DNA of 64,000 nt from CAZPGL01 sp964586175 (GCA_964586175.1 CAZPGL010000006.1:1-64000); one strand, 5' to 3'; positions 1 through 8,656 are shown, counted from the first letter of the stretch. Numbers and translations: made by a program. The notes: generated by a model not told the origin, from the letters alone.

Positions 1-57
1 ACCACGACGACCACCTCCACGACGACCACGACCACCACCACGACGACGACCACGACC
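1..57 (+). repeat. ACG/ACC codon repeat encoding a poly-Thr linker
   Basis: The first 57 bases are nearly all ACC and ACG codons in the reading frame of the CapA-like gene, giving about 19 Thr/Ser residues followed by Leu-Pro-Pro-Pro. It is a low-complexity linker between an unseen N-terminal segment and the CapA domain, so the gene certainly begins before the window. Confidence 0.85.
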
Positions 58-1095
58 CTGCCGCCGCCCCGCCAGGCCACCCTGTTGTTCACCGGCGACC
101 TCATCCCGCATTCGCCGGTCGTGCGGGCCACGGCCATCGCCGCCGAGGGCACCGACCGGGCCCACGACCTTCGGCCCCTGCTGGCCGGGGTGGCCGACCG
201 CATCGCCGCCGCAGACCTGGCGCTGTGCCATCTCGAGACACCGCTCACCACGGACCTGACCGACCTGTCCGGCTTCCCGCTGTTCAACGCGCCGGCCTCG
301 TGGGCCGACGACCTGGTCGCCGTCGGGTACGACGGCTGCTCGACGGCCTCCAACCATGTGGTCGACCAGGGCCTCCAGGGGGCCCTCGACACGGTGGCCG
401 CCATGGAGGCCGCCGGGTTGGGCCAGGCTGGCATTGCCCCCACCGAGGCCGACGCCGTCACCCCGGTGCTCTACGACGCCGCCGGGATCGTGGTCGGTCA
501 CGTGTCGGCCACGTTCTCCACCAACGGCATTCCGGTGCCGGCATCGACCCCATGGCTGGTGTCGGGGGTCGACGCCGACGAGCTGCTGCTGGCCGCCCAC
601 CGGGCCCGCACGGCGGGTGCCGAGTTCGTGGTGGTCAGCATCCACTGGGGTCAGGAGTACCGGACGGCGCCCACCGCCGACCAGCGGGCCCTGGCCGAGA
701 CGCTGCTGCCGGCCGCTGACGTCGACCTCATCGTCGGCCATCATGCCCACGTGGTCCAGCCGGTGGGCATGGTGGGCGGCGAGTACGTGGTGTACGGGCT
801 GGGCAACTTCCTCACCAACCAGTCGGCGTCGTGCTGCGCCGTCGGCACCCAGGACGGGGTGATCGTGGAGGTGGAGCTGCTCGAGACCGGCACCGGCATT
901 GTCGCCGACCGGGTGGTGGTCACCCCGACGAGGGTGGCCCGCAACGGCGGTTACCGGGTCGTGGACATCGGTGCCGCCCTGGCCGCCGATCCCGACCAGG
1001 CCACGCTGCGGGCCTCCTGGGAGCGCACCATGGAGCGCCTGGGCGCCGAGGATCTGGGCGAGGGCGCCCCGGTGGCCTCGACGCCCGTCGGGTGA
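1..1095 (+). CDS. CapA-family (PGA_cap) metallophosphatase-like exported protein, 5' truncated by window
   Basis: This is a CapA/poly-gamma-glutamate capsule-type domain with the calcineurin-like metallophosphatase fold. The open frame runs from base 1, so the start lies outside the window. A TTG at 85 only looks like a start because it falls after the Thr-rich linker. Family motifs appear in order: TGD near the domain start, HLETP, a SNH triad, SIHWGQEY, GHHAH and YGLGNF, which carry the expected metal and catalytic residues. The Thr/Pro linker suggests that a signal peptide or membrane anchor lies upstream and that the domain works outside the membrane. Family members act in capsule or polyglutamate synthesis or as phosphatases; the substrate here is unknown. 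The next gene starts 5 bases after the stop. Confidence 0.85.
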   Translation, partial: TTTTTSTTTTTTTTTTTTTLPPPRQATLLFTGDLIPHSPVVRATAIAAEGTDRAHDLRPLLAGVADRIAAADLALCHLETPLTTDLTDLSGFPLFNAPASWADDLVAVGYDGCSTASNHVVDQGLQGALDTVAAMEAAGLGQAGIAPTEADAVTPVLYDAAGIVVGHVSATFSTNGIPVPASTPWLVSGVDADELLLAAHRARTAGAEFVVVSIHWGQEYRTAPTADQRALAETLLPAADVDLIVGHHAHVVQPVGMVGGEYVVYGLGNFLTNQSASCCAVGTQDGVIVEVELLETGTGIVADRVVVTPTRVARNGGYRVVDIGAALAADPDQATLRASWERTMERLGAEDLGEGAPVASTPVG

Positions 1096-1100
1096 GCGCC

Positions 1101-1607
1101 ATGTCCGGTCCACCGGTCGACCGCCGGCTGTTCACCTTTCCCCACCCGGTCGACGAGGTCAGCGCCCGGCTGGTCGCCACCGGCGTCGTGGCCATGGCCG
1201 TCGCCTGGCTGGTGACCGGTTGGACCCCGCTGCTCTGGCTGCTGGCCTACGGGTTCCTGGCCCGGGTGGCCGCCGGACCGACGCTGAGCCCCCTTGGGCT
1301 GCTCGTCACCCGGGTGGTGCGGCCTCGGCTCTCCGTCACCGCCCGGCCGGTTCCGGGTCCACCGAAGCGGTTCGCCCAGGCGATCGGCGCCGGGTGTTCG
1401 CTGTCGGCACTGATCGCCGTCGCGGTGCTCGACGCCCCGGGTGTGGCGGTCGGCGTCATCGTGGTGCTGGTGGCCGCGGCGTCCCTGGAGGCGTTCGCCG
1501 GGTTCTGTGTGGGCTGCGCGGTGTTCGCCGGGCTCATGCGGGTCGGGGTGGTGCCGTCCTCGGTGTGTGAGGCATGCGACGACCTGTGGGGTACTGGGCG
1601 GTCCTGA
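1101..1607 (+). CDS. DUF4395 integral membrane protein
   Basis: A 168-residue membrane protein matching DUF4395. It has a short N-terminal Asp-Arg-Arg segment, two hydrophobic helices (about residues 25-60), the SPLG/VRPRL segment, a PPKRFAQAIG motif, then a second helical pair ending in GFCVGCAVF, whose two Cys are typical of the family. The function is unknown; relatives often sit beside thioredoxin-fold or rhodanese genes, none of which is present here. ATG at 1101 was chosen. An in-frame GTG at 1092 overlaps the upstream stop as GTGA and is an equally possible start. The gene is convergent with the sigma-factor gene, with 3 bases between the stops. Confidence 0.75.
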   Translation: MSGPPVDRRLFTFPHPVDEVSARLVATGVVAMAVAWLVTGWTPLLWLLAYGFLARVAAGPTLSPLGLLVTRVVRPRLSVTARPVPGPPKRFAQAIGAGCSLSALIAVAVLDAPGVAVGVIVVLVAAASLEAFAGFCVGCAVFAGLMRVGVVPSSVCEACDDLWGTGRS

Positions 1608-1610
1608 CCC

Positions 1611-3122
1611 TCAGCAGAGCACCACGCCGCCCTGGAAGGCCCAGGAACTGGCGAGCCCGTTGTCGTCGACGAAGCGCACCCCGACGCCGTAGGTCTGGTT
1701 GCACGACAGGTCCGGGAACTGGTGGATCAGGTTGTTCGGCACGCCGACGTCGGTGACCACCGGATCGCCACCGTTGGTGGTCAGCCCGACCTCGAAGGTG
1801 CCCGGCGGGTAGGGCGTGGGTGGGTCCCACCGGATCCAGATGGCCGTGCCGCTGGGGTCGACCTCGGTGAGCGTGGGGGCCGGCGGTGGCTGGGGCGGCA
1901 GGGTGGTCGTGGTCGTGGTCGTCGTGGTGGGCGTGGGGGCCTCGGTGGTGGGCGTGGCGGGAACCGTGGTGGTGGGAACGGTCTGCGGCGGTGCCTCGGT
2001 CGTGGTGGCCGGTGCGGCGACCAGGTCGGGTTGCTGGTCGCCGCCCTGTGAGGCGACCACGCCGACGGCGACCACGGCCGCTGACACCGCGGCCAGCAGA
2101 GCCATCCGCCGCAGGGTCGAGCCGCGGGGACGGCCGCCGCCGCTTCCGCCGGACCTGCCGCGGCGGGGAGGCCGGTCGCCCGGTGGGGCGGTGCCGTCGG
2201 GAGGGGTGGTGTCGTCGGCCGTGCCGGTGTCGGGTTCCGGGTCGTCGAAGAAGTCGGGCTCCAGCGGCTCGGGGAACCCGTCGGCGTTCCAGTCGTATTC
2301 GGCGGCTTCGGCGGTGCCGACGAACGAGCCGGCACCGTCGAGCACGGCCTGGCGGAGTCCGATCGGGGCGGCCAGCACCGGGGCGGCACCGTAGAGGGCG
2401 ACGGGGGACACGAGGCGTCGACGGCGTTCTTCGCAGTCGTCGCACTGGGTGAGGTGGCGGCCGACCCGCTTGCGGACCAGCACCGAGAACCGGCCGTCCC
2501 AGTCGGCGAGGAGGCGGTCCAGGTCGGGGCAGGCCGTGCGGGCCTGGCGGGCGACGAGCAGTGCCCCCAGCGACTTCTCGACCCGCTCACGCATGCGCTT
2601 GGCGAGCACGTAGCCGTGGTCGCGGTCGACGCCGATGGCATCGGCCAGTTCACCGCCCTCGAGGCCGCCGCGGACGTTGAGCTCGAGCAGGACGCGGTCG
2701 CGCTCGTCGAGCCCTTCGGCGGCCTCCCACACCAGGTCCTGGAGTTCGGCGGTCTCGAGCGGTGTCTCGACGACGTCGGCAGCCGTCGCCGTCTCGAGCA
2801 CCTCGTCCTCGGCGGGCCGGGTGCGGGCCGTCTGCCGGAAGCCCTTCATGACTTCGTTCCGGGCGATGGAAAAGAGCCAGGACCGGAGCTTGGCCGGGTC
2901 GCGGAGCTGACCCACCCGTTCGAAGGCGAGCAGGAAGGTCTGCTGGGTGGCGTCGGCCGCCTGGTCGGCGTTGCGGCAGACCCCGAAACAGAAGTTGTGG
3001 AGGGTGTCGGCGTAGCGGTCGTAGATGCCGGCCAGGGCATTGGCGTCGCCGGCTGCGAGCGCGGTCGCCAGTGCGGCATCGGTGGGCGCCATGACCCTTG
3101 ATGATGACACATCACCGGTCAC
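1611..3122 (-). CDS. ECF-type sigma factor fused to zinc-finger anti-sigma motif, TM helix and extracellular FN3-like domain
   Basis: A 503-residue single-chain regulator. Sigma region 2 spans about residues 30-95 (including SWLFSIARNEV) and region 4 about 125-180. A ZAS-type zinc motif H223-X3-C227-X2-C230 follows, then a Pro/Gly-rich linker, one hydrophobic helix at about 338-357, a Thr/Pro linker with nine consecutive Thr, and a C-terminal fibronectin-III-like domain (about 415-503) with two Cys. The N-terminus should be cytoplasmic and the FN3 domain outside. ECF factors carrying their own anti-sigma-like extension are known in actinobacteria (ECF52/53-like groups); this exact architecture I infer from sequence. 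The GTG at 3122 overlaps the stop of a 19-codon leader ORF that has the good Shine-Dalgarno. An ATG at residue 11 (3092) is the alternative start. Confidence 0.85.
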   Translation of the reverse strand: MTGDVSSSRVMAPTDAALATALAAGDANALAGIYDRYADTLHNFCFGVCRNADQAADATQQTFLLAFERVGQLRDPAKLRSWLFSIARNEVMKGFRQTARTRPAEDEVLETATAADVVETPLETAELQDLVWEAAEGLDERDRVLLELNVRGGLEGGELADAIGVDRDHGYVLAKRMRERVEKSLGALLVARQARTACPDLDRLLADWDGRFSVLVRKRVGRHLTQCDDCEERRRRLVSPVALYGAAPVLAAPIGLRQAVLDGAGSFVGTAEAAEYDWNADGFPEPLEPDFFDDPEPDTGTADDTTPPDGTAPPGDRPPRRGRSGGSGGGRPRGSTLRRMALLAAVSAAVVAVGVVASQGGDQQPDLVAAPATTTEAPPQTVPTTTVPATPTTEAPTPTTTTTTTTTLPPQPPPAPTLTEVDPSGTAIWIRWDPPTPYPPGTFEVGLTTNGGDPVVTDVGVPNNLIHQFPDLSCNQTYGVGVRFVDDNGLASSWAFQGGVVLC

Positions 3123-3178
3123 CGGTCTGCGGGGACCGGCCGGGCTGGGCGGGTGGTCGCGTCGGGGCTTCGCCGCAT
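3119..3178 (-). CDS. Possible 19-residue leader peptide coupled to the sigma-factor gene
   Basis: Reading down the minus strand, a strong GAGGAGA (3191-3185) lies 6 bases before an ATG at 3178. The ORF has 19 codons rich in Arg and Pro. Its TGA (3121-3119) overlaps the GTG start of the sigma gene at 3122 in the four-base form GTGA. It is not in the sigma frame (56-base offset). The only good ribosome site in this leader therefore serves the small ORF, suggesting translational coupling. No homology is claimed; the peptide could be non-functional in itself. Confidence 0.45.
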   Translation of the reverse strand: MRRSPDATTRPARPVPADR

Positions 3179-3279
3179 GGCCGATCTCCTCGTTTCGGGG
3201 CCGACCCGGTGGCCGGCGCTGTCAAGGAGATGCTCGAAAGGCCCGGATCTGACGGGTTCGACGGCTGAAAAACCGGCGT

Positions 3280-4275
3280 TCAGCGGGCCGAGGCGATGAC
3301 GTCGGCCGGGGTGGCCCAGGCAATGGCCCCGTCGGCGACGAGGGGGGCGACCGACGCCACCAGGTTGGCGGTGAATCCGTCGGGTGGTGCGGACCCGATG
3401 CTCCAGGAGGTCGAGAGCACACAGCAGGTGCCGCCATGGGTGGCGGCGTCGAGGCCGGCGTACTCGGCGGCCCGTCGGGCGAACTCGGCGATGTCGGCGT
3501 CGTCGGCGGTGCACGGGTCCTCCCGGGGCCAGCCCTCGACCATGCACGGGACACTGGTGCCGGACTCGCCGACCATCATGAGCAGGCGGCCCGACGGATC
3601 GGGCACCGGCCAGGTGGCGGTGGCGTCGACCCACCAGGGGGTGGCCCGGGTGGCCAGGTCGAACGGCGGGGGGCCGTGGCACTGGGCGGGGCTGGTGCAC
3701 GTGGCGGCGTCGAAGCCTGCCGGCTGCACCGCCGGGTCGACGGCGACGAGGCAGTACTCGACGCTGCCGGTGGTGGTGGTGAAGCCGGCGGCGATGGCGG
3801 CCTCGACGAACGGGCCGTCGGCGCAGATGCCCGACACCTGCACGGGGTCGACCCCCAGGTCGGCCACCTGGCGGCGCTTGGCGGCCAGTTGTTCTGTCAG
3901 CACGGCCAGGTTCGGGGTGCCCTGGCCGCCGACGTCGGCGTGGACCTCGACGGCGTGGCCGAGGGCCAGCAGCTCGTCGACGACCGCCCGGGCGCCGGGT
4001 GCCAGGGCGAAGGCGGTGGACAACTCGAACCAGAAGATCCCGCCGCCGTCGGCGGCCGCCCGGGCGGTGTCGAGGATGATCGCCGCGTGGCGGTCGAACA
4101 CCTCGGGGTTGTCGCGTTCAGCCGTCCAGCCTTCGACGTGGATCGACACCGTCATCAGCGCCGGACCGTCCGAGGGCGGCGGGTCGGTGAGGGTGCTGGC
4201 GGGCGGCTGGAGGGTCGTGGCCGAGGTGCAGGCGGCCAGGAGGACGACGGCCGACATCACTGCGGATCGGAACAT
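3280..4275 (-). CDS. Secreted lipoprotein, divergent polysaccharide-deacetylase-like domain
   Basis: A 331-residue protein that starts with a hydrophobic signal ending in a lipobox (VVLLAAC), so it should be lipid-anchored outside the membrane. The mature part opens with a beta-strand and SIHVEGW, then a helix-rich segment with HAVEVHADVGG, then ISGICADGPFVEAAIAAGF. This pattern of a deep barrel with His/Asp near strand ends resembles NodB-type deacetylases, but I cannot see the full Asp-Asp/His-His metal set, so activity is uncertain. Several Cys in the C-terminal half may form disulphides. The start at 4275 is supported by a TACCCT hexamer only 6 bases upstream. The gene is divergent from the Delta-60/FN3 gene. 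Confidence 0.6.
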   Translation of the reverse strand: MFRSAVMSAVVLLAACTSATTLQPPASTLTDPPPSDGPALMTVSIHVEGWTAERDNPEVFDRHAAIILDTARAAADGGGIFWFELSTAFALAPGARAVVDELLALGHAVEVHADVGGQGTPNLAVLTEQLAAKRRQVADLGVDPVQVSGICADGPFVEAAIAAGFTTTTGSVEYCLVAVDPAVQPAGFDAATCTSPAQCHGPPPFDLATRATPWWVDATATWPVPDPSGRLLMMVGESGTSVPCMVEGWPREDPCTADDADIAEFARRAAEYAGLDAATHGGTCCVLSTSWSIGSAPPDGFTANLVASVAPLVADGAIAWATPADVIASAR

Positions 4276-4281
4276 GGACCG

Positions 4282-4287
4282 AGGGTA
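4282..4287 (-). promoter_or_regulatory. -10 hexamer TACCCT, probable leaderless start of lipoprotein gene
   Basis: TACCCT on the minus strand lies 6 bases before the ATG at 4275, with no Shine-Dalgarno between. Transcription would begin at about the start codon. Confidence 0.5.
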
Positions 4288-4323
4288 GACGACGGTCCCG
4301 TGGCACCGGATCGGGCCACGGCG

Positions 4324-4329
4324 TAGGTT
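4324..4329 (+). promoter_or_regulatory. -10 hexamer TAGGTT, probable leaderless start of repeat-protein gene
   Basis: TAGGTT lies 7 bases before the ATG at 4337, and no Shine-Dalgarno is visible. The divergent lipoprotein hexamer is 37 bases away, so both genes would start from one short intergenic region. Confidence 0.5.
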
Positions 4330-4336
4330 CCCCGTC

Positions 4337-6713
4337 ATGGGGGCCATGTGGGTCGGGCGGACCCTCGCCGTGGCGATGCTCCCGGCGGTGGTCGCCGTCG
4401 GCGTGCTGACCGCGTCCGCCGACCCGGGCGACCTGGATCCGGGCTTCGCCGGCGACGGTGTGGCGACGACGGTCATCGGCGACGCAGCGGAGGGGCGGGC
4501 GGTGGCCGTCCAGGCCGACGGGCGGCTGCTGGTCGCCGGCAGCGCCGAGGTGGGCGGCGACCTCGACGTGGCCGTGGCCCGCTACACCACCGCCGGCACC
4601 CTGGACCCCACCTGGGGCGGCGACGGCCTCGTCACCGTCGACGTGGGGGGANNNNNNNNNNNNNNNNNNNNNNNNNNNNNNNNNNNNNNNNNNNNNNNNN
4701 NNNNNNNNNNNNNNNNNNNNNNNNNNNNNNNNNNNNNNNNNNNNNNNNNNNAACGGCACCGATTGGGATGTGGGGGTGGCGCGGCTCACCGCCGACGGGG
4801 ACCTCGACACCGGCTTCGCCGGCGACGGCACCGTGCTCGTCCCCGTCGGCAGCGGCGACGACCACGGGTACGCGGTGGACCGGGCCGGCGACGGTGGCCT
4901 CGTGGTGGCCGGCGCCAGCGGCGGCGACGTGGCCGTGGTGCGCCTCACGGCCTCCGGGGCCCTCGACACCGCATGGGGTGGCGACGGTGTGGTCACCGTC
5001 GATCTGGGGGCCGGCGACGATGCGGGTGCCGCGGTCGACCTGGCGCCGGACGGCGACGTGGTGGTGGCCGGCACCAGCGGTGGCGACGTGGCCGTGGTGC
5101 GCCTCACGGCCTCCGGGGCCCTCGATGCCGCATGGGGCGGAACCGGCGCCGTCACCGTCGCCGTGGGCTCGGGGGACGACGCCGGCCGGGCCGTGGCCGT
5201 GGCCTCTGACGGCCGGGTCGTCGTGGCCGGCAGCAGCCACAACGGGGCCGACGATGACGCCGCCGTGCTGCGGTTCACCGCCGCGGGCGCGCTCGACGCC
5301 GGCTTCAGCGGCAACGGGTCCCTGACCGTCGGGGTGAGTGGCGACGACGTGGCCCACGGGCTGGCTCTGGCCGCTGACGGTCGGATCCTGCTCGGCGGGG
5401 AGAGCGCGGGCCGGTTCCTGGCCGTGGCCGTCGAGGGGGCCACCGTCCCCGACGTCCCGACCGGTCTGGTCGCGGTGGCCGGTGACGGCGCGGTCGGCCT
5501 GTCGTGGTCGGCGCCCGGTGACGACGGTGGGGCGGCGGTGACCGGGTACGTGGTCGAGGTGTCGGCCGACGGTGGGGCGACATGGTCGGCGTCGTCGTCG
5601 CCCTCGTCGACGGCAGCGACGGTCGACGGGCTCGTCAACGGTGGTGCGTATCGGTTCCGGGTGTCGGCGGTCAACGGGGTCGGGACCGGCGACCCGTCGG
5701 ACACCGCGGTGGCGACCCCGGTCGGCCCGCCCGATGTCCCGACCGGCTTGGCCGTGGTGGCCGGTGACGGCGCGGTCGGCCTGTCGTGGTCGGCGCCCGG
5801 TGACGACGGTGGGGCGGCGGTGACCGGGTACGTGGTCGAGGTGTCGGCCGACGGTGGGGCGACATGGTCGGCGTCGTCGTCGCCCTCGTCGACGGCAGCG
5901 ACGGTCGACGGGCTCGTCAACGGTGGTGCGTATCGGTTCCGGGTGTCGGCGGTCAACGGGGTCGGGACCGGCGACCCGTCGGACACCGCGGCGGCCGTGC
6001 CGTTCACTGTGCCTGCCGCCCCGGCGGGGCTCGTGGCCGGGGCCACCGACCGTGCCGTGGACCTGTCGTGGACGGCACCCGCCGACGATGGCGGCCGTGC
6101 CGTCACCGGGTACACGGTGCAGCGGTCGGTCGACGGGGGCGACCACTGGACGACCATCGTCGCCGACACCGGATCGTCGGCCACCACCCACACGGTGACC
6201 GGGCTCGTCAACGGGGTGCCCCACGCCTTCCGGGTGGCCGCCGTCAACACCGCCGGCACCGGCTCTCCGTCGGCCCTGGCCGAGGCGACGCCGGCGACCG
6301 TCCCCGATGCGCCCACCGGCCTGACCGCCGCGGCGGGCGATGGCAGCGTGGTCCTGACGTGGCAGGCCCCGGCGGCCGGCGGGGGACGGGTCGTGATCGG
6401 CTACCGCATCGAGGTGTCGACCGACGGCGGCGTGCACTGGACGGTGCTGGTTGCCGACACCGGCAGCCCCGAGACGGCCCGGCTCGTCGACGGGCTGGCC
6501 AACGGGCTGACCCATTGGTTCCGGGTCGCCGCGGCCAACGCCATGGGTGTCGGACCGGCTTCGGCCACCGCCTCGGCCCGCCCCTGGAGCGCAGGACCGG
6601 TCATCACCGTCCCCGTCGTTCCCCTGCCCATCGGCCCCGACCCCGACGGCGACCAGTCGGGCGATGTCGGCCAGGACAGCGGGATCCCGCCCCGCCCCAT
6701 TTGGATCGGCTGA
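4337..6713 (+). CDS. Secreted Delta-60-repeat (DUF5122) beta-propeller protein with FN3 repeats, interrupted by assembly gap
   Basis: One gene cut by a 100-N gap. Before the gap are a signal-like hydrophobic segment ending near TASA, then the first Delta-60 repeats (LDPGFAGDGV, ADGRLLVAGS). After the gap the same repeat family resumes (LDTGFAGDGT, LDTAWGGDGV, LDAAWGGTGA, LDAGFSGNGS), followed by four fibronectin-III domains with the VTGY...VNG...RVSAVN pattern and a Pro-rich tail ending PPRPIWIG. No LPXTG or membrane anchor is seen at the C-terminus. The reading frame differs on the two sides only because the gap length is arbitrary. The likely role is an extracellular structural or binding protein. 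The first two FN3 domains are identical at DNA level over 236 bases. Confidence 0.75.
4652..4751. other. Assembly gap of 100 Ns
   Basis: Exactly 100 N characters, the conventional length for a gap of unknown size. It lies within a repeat-rich coding region (Delta-60 repeats), which explains why assembly failed there. The true number of missing bases is unknown. Confidence 0.98.
5474..5709 (+). repeat. First copy of 236-bp perfect direct repeat encoding an FN3 domain
   Basis: By eye, bases 5474-5709 match 5756-5991 without a mismatch (offset 282 bases = 94 codons). The third and fourth FN3 domains of the same gene are clearly diverged, so this pair is a recent tandem duplication or a gene-converted pair. 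Confidence 0.9.
5756..5991 (+). repeat. Second copy of 236-bp FN3-encoding repeat
   Basis: Perfect copy of 5474-5709. The flanks differ immediately outside the repeat (T versus C at both ends). Confidence 0.9.
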
Positions 6714-6809
6714 TCACCGCCCCGCCGACCTATGCTCGGCTCCCGGTAGTGCCGCCGGCCGCGACACCACGGATCCATCCCCGAGACACGCGCAGGACCA
6801 CGAGCCACC

Positions 6810-7790
6810 ATGGAACAGGTCACCAACAAGAAGCTCTACCTGGTCGCCGGGCGGGTCAGCCGACCGCTGGCCCAACAGATCGCCGACGTCATGGGCGAGG
6901 AGTTGGGCGAACCCAACCTGGCCGAGTTCGCCAACGGCGAGATCCACTGCAAGTTCTCCGAGTCCATCCGGGGCACCGACGTCTTCATCATCCAGACCCA
7001 CTGCCACACCGCCGAGTCGTCCATCAACGACTCCCTGATGGAGCAACTCATCATGGTCGACGCCGCCCGCCGGGCCTCGGCCAAACGCATCACCGTGGTG
7101 TGCCCCCACTACGGGTACGCCCGTCAGGACCGCAAGTCGTCGGGCCGCGAGCCCATCACCGCCAAGCTGCTGGCCAACCTGTTCCGCGAGGCGGGGGCCA
7201 GCCGCCTCGTCGGCGTCGACCTGCACTCCGGTCAGATCCAGGGGTTCTTCGACGGCCCCGTCGACCACCTCACCGCCATGCCGGTGCTCGTCGACCACCT
7301 CCGAGCCCTCAAAGGCGAGTTGGCCATCGTGTCGCCCGACGCCGGCCGGGTGAAGGTGGCCGAGCGCTACGCCATGCAGTTGGGCGCCGACCTGGCCATC
7401 GTGCACAAGCGGCGCAGCCACACGGCATTCAACGCCGTCGAGGCCAAGGAGGTCGTCGGCGATGTCGACGGCAAGGTCTGCATCCTCGTCGACGACATGA
7501 TCGACACCGCGGGCACCATCTGCGCGGCGGCCGAACAGCTGGCCGATCGGGGTGCCGCCCGGGTCATCGCCGCCACGACCCACGGGGTGTTCTCCGGGCC
7601 GGCCATGGAACGCCTGGCCGCATCACCCATCGAGAAGGTGCTGGTCACCGACACCATCCCGATGCCCGATGACTACGACGACGACCTCATCGAGGTGCTG
7701 TCGGTGGCCCCGCTCATCGCCCGGGCCATCACCGCCGTGTTCTCCGATGCCTCGGTCAGCGAGATCTTCGGCGGCAACCATCTGTCCTGA
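6810..7790 (+). CDS. prs: Ribose-phosphate pyrophosphokinase (PRPP synthetase)
   Basis: 326 residues, the usual length. The enzyme makes PRPP from ribose-5-phosphate and ATP in the cytoplasm, for nucleotide, His and Trp synthesis. Class I Prs motifs are present: FANGEIHCKF near residue 40, the ATP-binding CPHYGYARQDRK (about 98-110), the metal/PRPP-binding region GVDLHSGQIQGFF, and the PRPP loop ILVDDMIDTAGT (about 228-240). The ATG at 6810 gives the standard N-terminus (KLYLVAGR). It heads the housekeeping block, 131 bases before rplY. In mycobacteria prs, rplY, pth and mfd are also close neighbours, although oriented differently. Confidence 0.96.
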   Translation: MEQVTNKKLYLVAGRVSRPLAQQIADVMGEELGEPNLAEFANGEIHCKFSESIRGTDVFIIQTHCHTAESSINDSLMEQLIMVDAARRASAKRITVVCPHYGYARQDRKSSGREPITAKLLANLFREAGASRLVGVDLHSGQIQGFFDGPVDHLTAMPVLVDHLRALKGELAIVSPDAGRVKVAERYAMQLGADLAIVHKRRSHTAFNAVEAKEVVGDVDGKVCILVDDMIDTAGTICAAAEQLADRGAARVIAATTHGVFSGPAMERLAASPIEKVLVTDTIPMPDDYDDDLIEVLSVAPLIARAITAVFSDASVSEIFGGNHLS

Positions 7791-7921
7791 CCGGCCGGTT
7801 GGCAGGCTGGGGGAGGTAGGCTTCCCGGCCGGTCCGCCGACCGCTGGACGGACCACGGTTCCGCCGGAGGCCGTCGCTTCCGCCAGGATTTTCCAGCCAA
7901 GTACCTCCAGAGAGCGTTCCC

Positions 7922-8629
7922 ATGGATCAGATCGTGCTCACCGCGGCCACCGGCCGCACCACCGGCACCCGGCCCAGCCGTCGCATGCGACGCGAGGGTC
8001 ACGTGCCGGGCGTCATCTACGGCCTCGGCCAGGACCCCCAGACCGTGTCGGTCGAATGGCCTGAGCTGCGTCGTGCCCTCACCACCGACGCCGGCCTGAA
8101 CGCCGTCATCCACCTCGATGTCGAGGGCGAGCGCCAGATGAGCATCGTCAAGGACATCCAGCGCCATCCGGTGCGTCGTGACGTCGTCCACGTCGACTTC
8201 CTGCGCATCGACCCCAACCAGGCCGTCACGGTGGACGTGCCGGTCGTCATGATCGGCGAGGCCACCGAGGTCACCAACGCCAACGGCATGGTCGACCAGA
8301 ACCTGTTCGCCCTCACGGTCAGCGCCGCTCCCGACAGCATCCCCAACGAGCTGGAGGTCGACATCTCGGCCCTCACCGTCGGCGATTCGCTGCGGGTGGC
8401 CGACATCGTCCTGCCGGCCGGCGTCACCTCCGACGTCGACCCTGACGAGACGGTCGCCGTCGGCATGATCACCCGGTCCACCCTCGAAGCCATCGCCGCC
8501 GAAGAGGCCGCCGAGGCCGCCGAGGCCGAAGGTCTCGAGGACGGCGAGGACGGCGAGGGCGCCGAGGACGGCGAGGGCGCCGAGGACGGCGACGACGGCG
8601 GGCCGGACAACGACGACAGCGGCGAGTAA
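7922..8629 (+). CDS. rplY: 50S ribosomal protein L25 / general stress protein Ctc
   Basis: 235 residues, the long TL5/CTC form: an N-terminal 5S-rRNA-binding L25 domain (about 1-95, with RREGHVPGVIYG) and a beta-rich C-terminal domain (about 96-190). These are followed by an unusually acidic tail of about 45 residues made of Glu/Asp/Gly/Ala repeats (GEGAEDGEGAEDGDDGG). Such acidic tails occur in many actinobacterial L25 proteins. It binds 5S rRNA at the central protuberance. The pth gene follows after 27 bases, an order conserved widely in bacteria. Confidence 0.93.
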   Translation: MDQIVLTAATGRTTGTRPSRRMRREGHVPGVIYGLGQDPQTVSVEWPELRRALTTDAGLNAVIHLDVEGERQMSIVKDIQRHPVRRDVVHVDFLRIDPNQAVTVDVPVVMIGEATEVTNANGMVDQNLFALTVSAAPDSIPNELEVDISALTVGDSLRVADIVLPAGVTSDVDPDETVAVGMITRSTLEAIAAEEAAEAAEAEGLEDGEDGEGAEDGEGAEDGDDGGPDNDDSGE

Positions 8630-8656
8630 CCGCCGCGTCACGACCGGTCAGCCGTC

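Noticed and set aside
1..57. Short tandem repeat as CRISPR or regulatory repeat
   Set aside because: It is in frame with the CapA-like gene and encodes a poly-Thr linker like those in other exported proteins here.
3230..3235. TTGACA on the minus strand upstream of the sigma-factor leader as a promoter
   Set aside because: The -35 is perfect, but the expected -10 position holds only GC bases (GGCCCC). Kept as a note, not a promoter.
3263..3287. Short inverted repeat GCTGAA...TTCAGC after the lipoprotein gene as a terminator
   Set aside because: Six base pairs and a large loop are too weak in this GC-rich context.
4337..5209. Apparent frameshift at the N gap, as if two different genes
   Set aside because: The frame change is due to the arbitrary 100-N length. 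The same Delta-60 repeat family continues on both sides.
4118..6316. Long minus-strand Pro/Ala/Thr-rich frame opposite the Delta-60/FN3 gene, crossing the N gap
   Set aside because: It contains translated Ns and repeats that mirror the FN3 codons. The plus strand shows genuine domain repeats.
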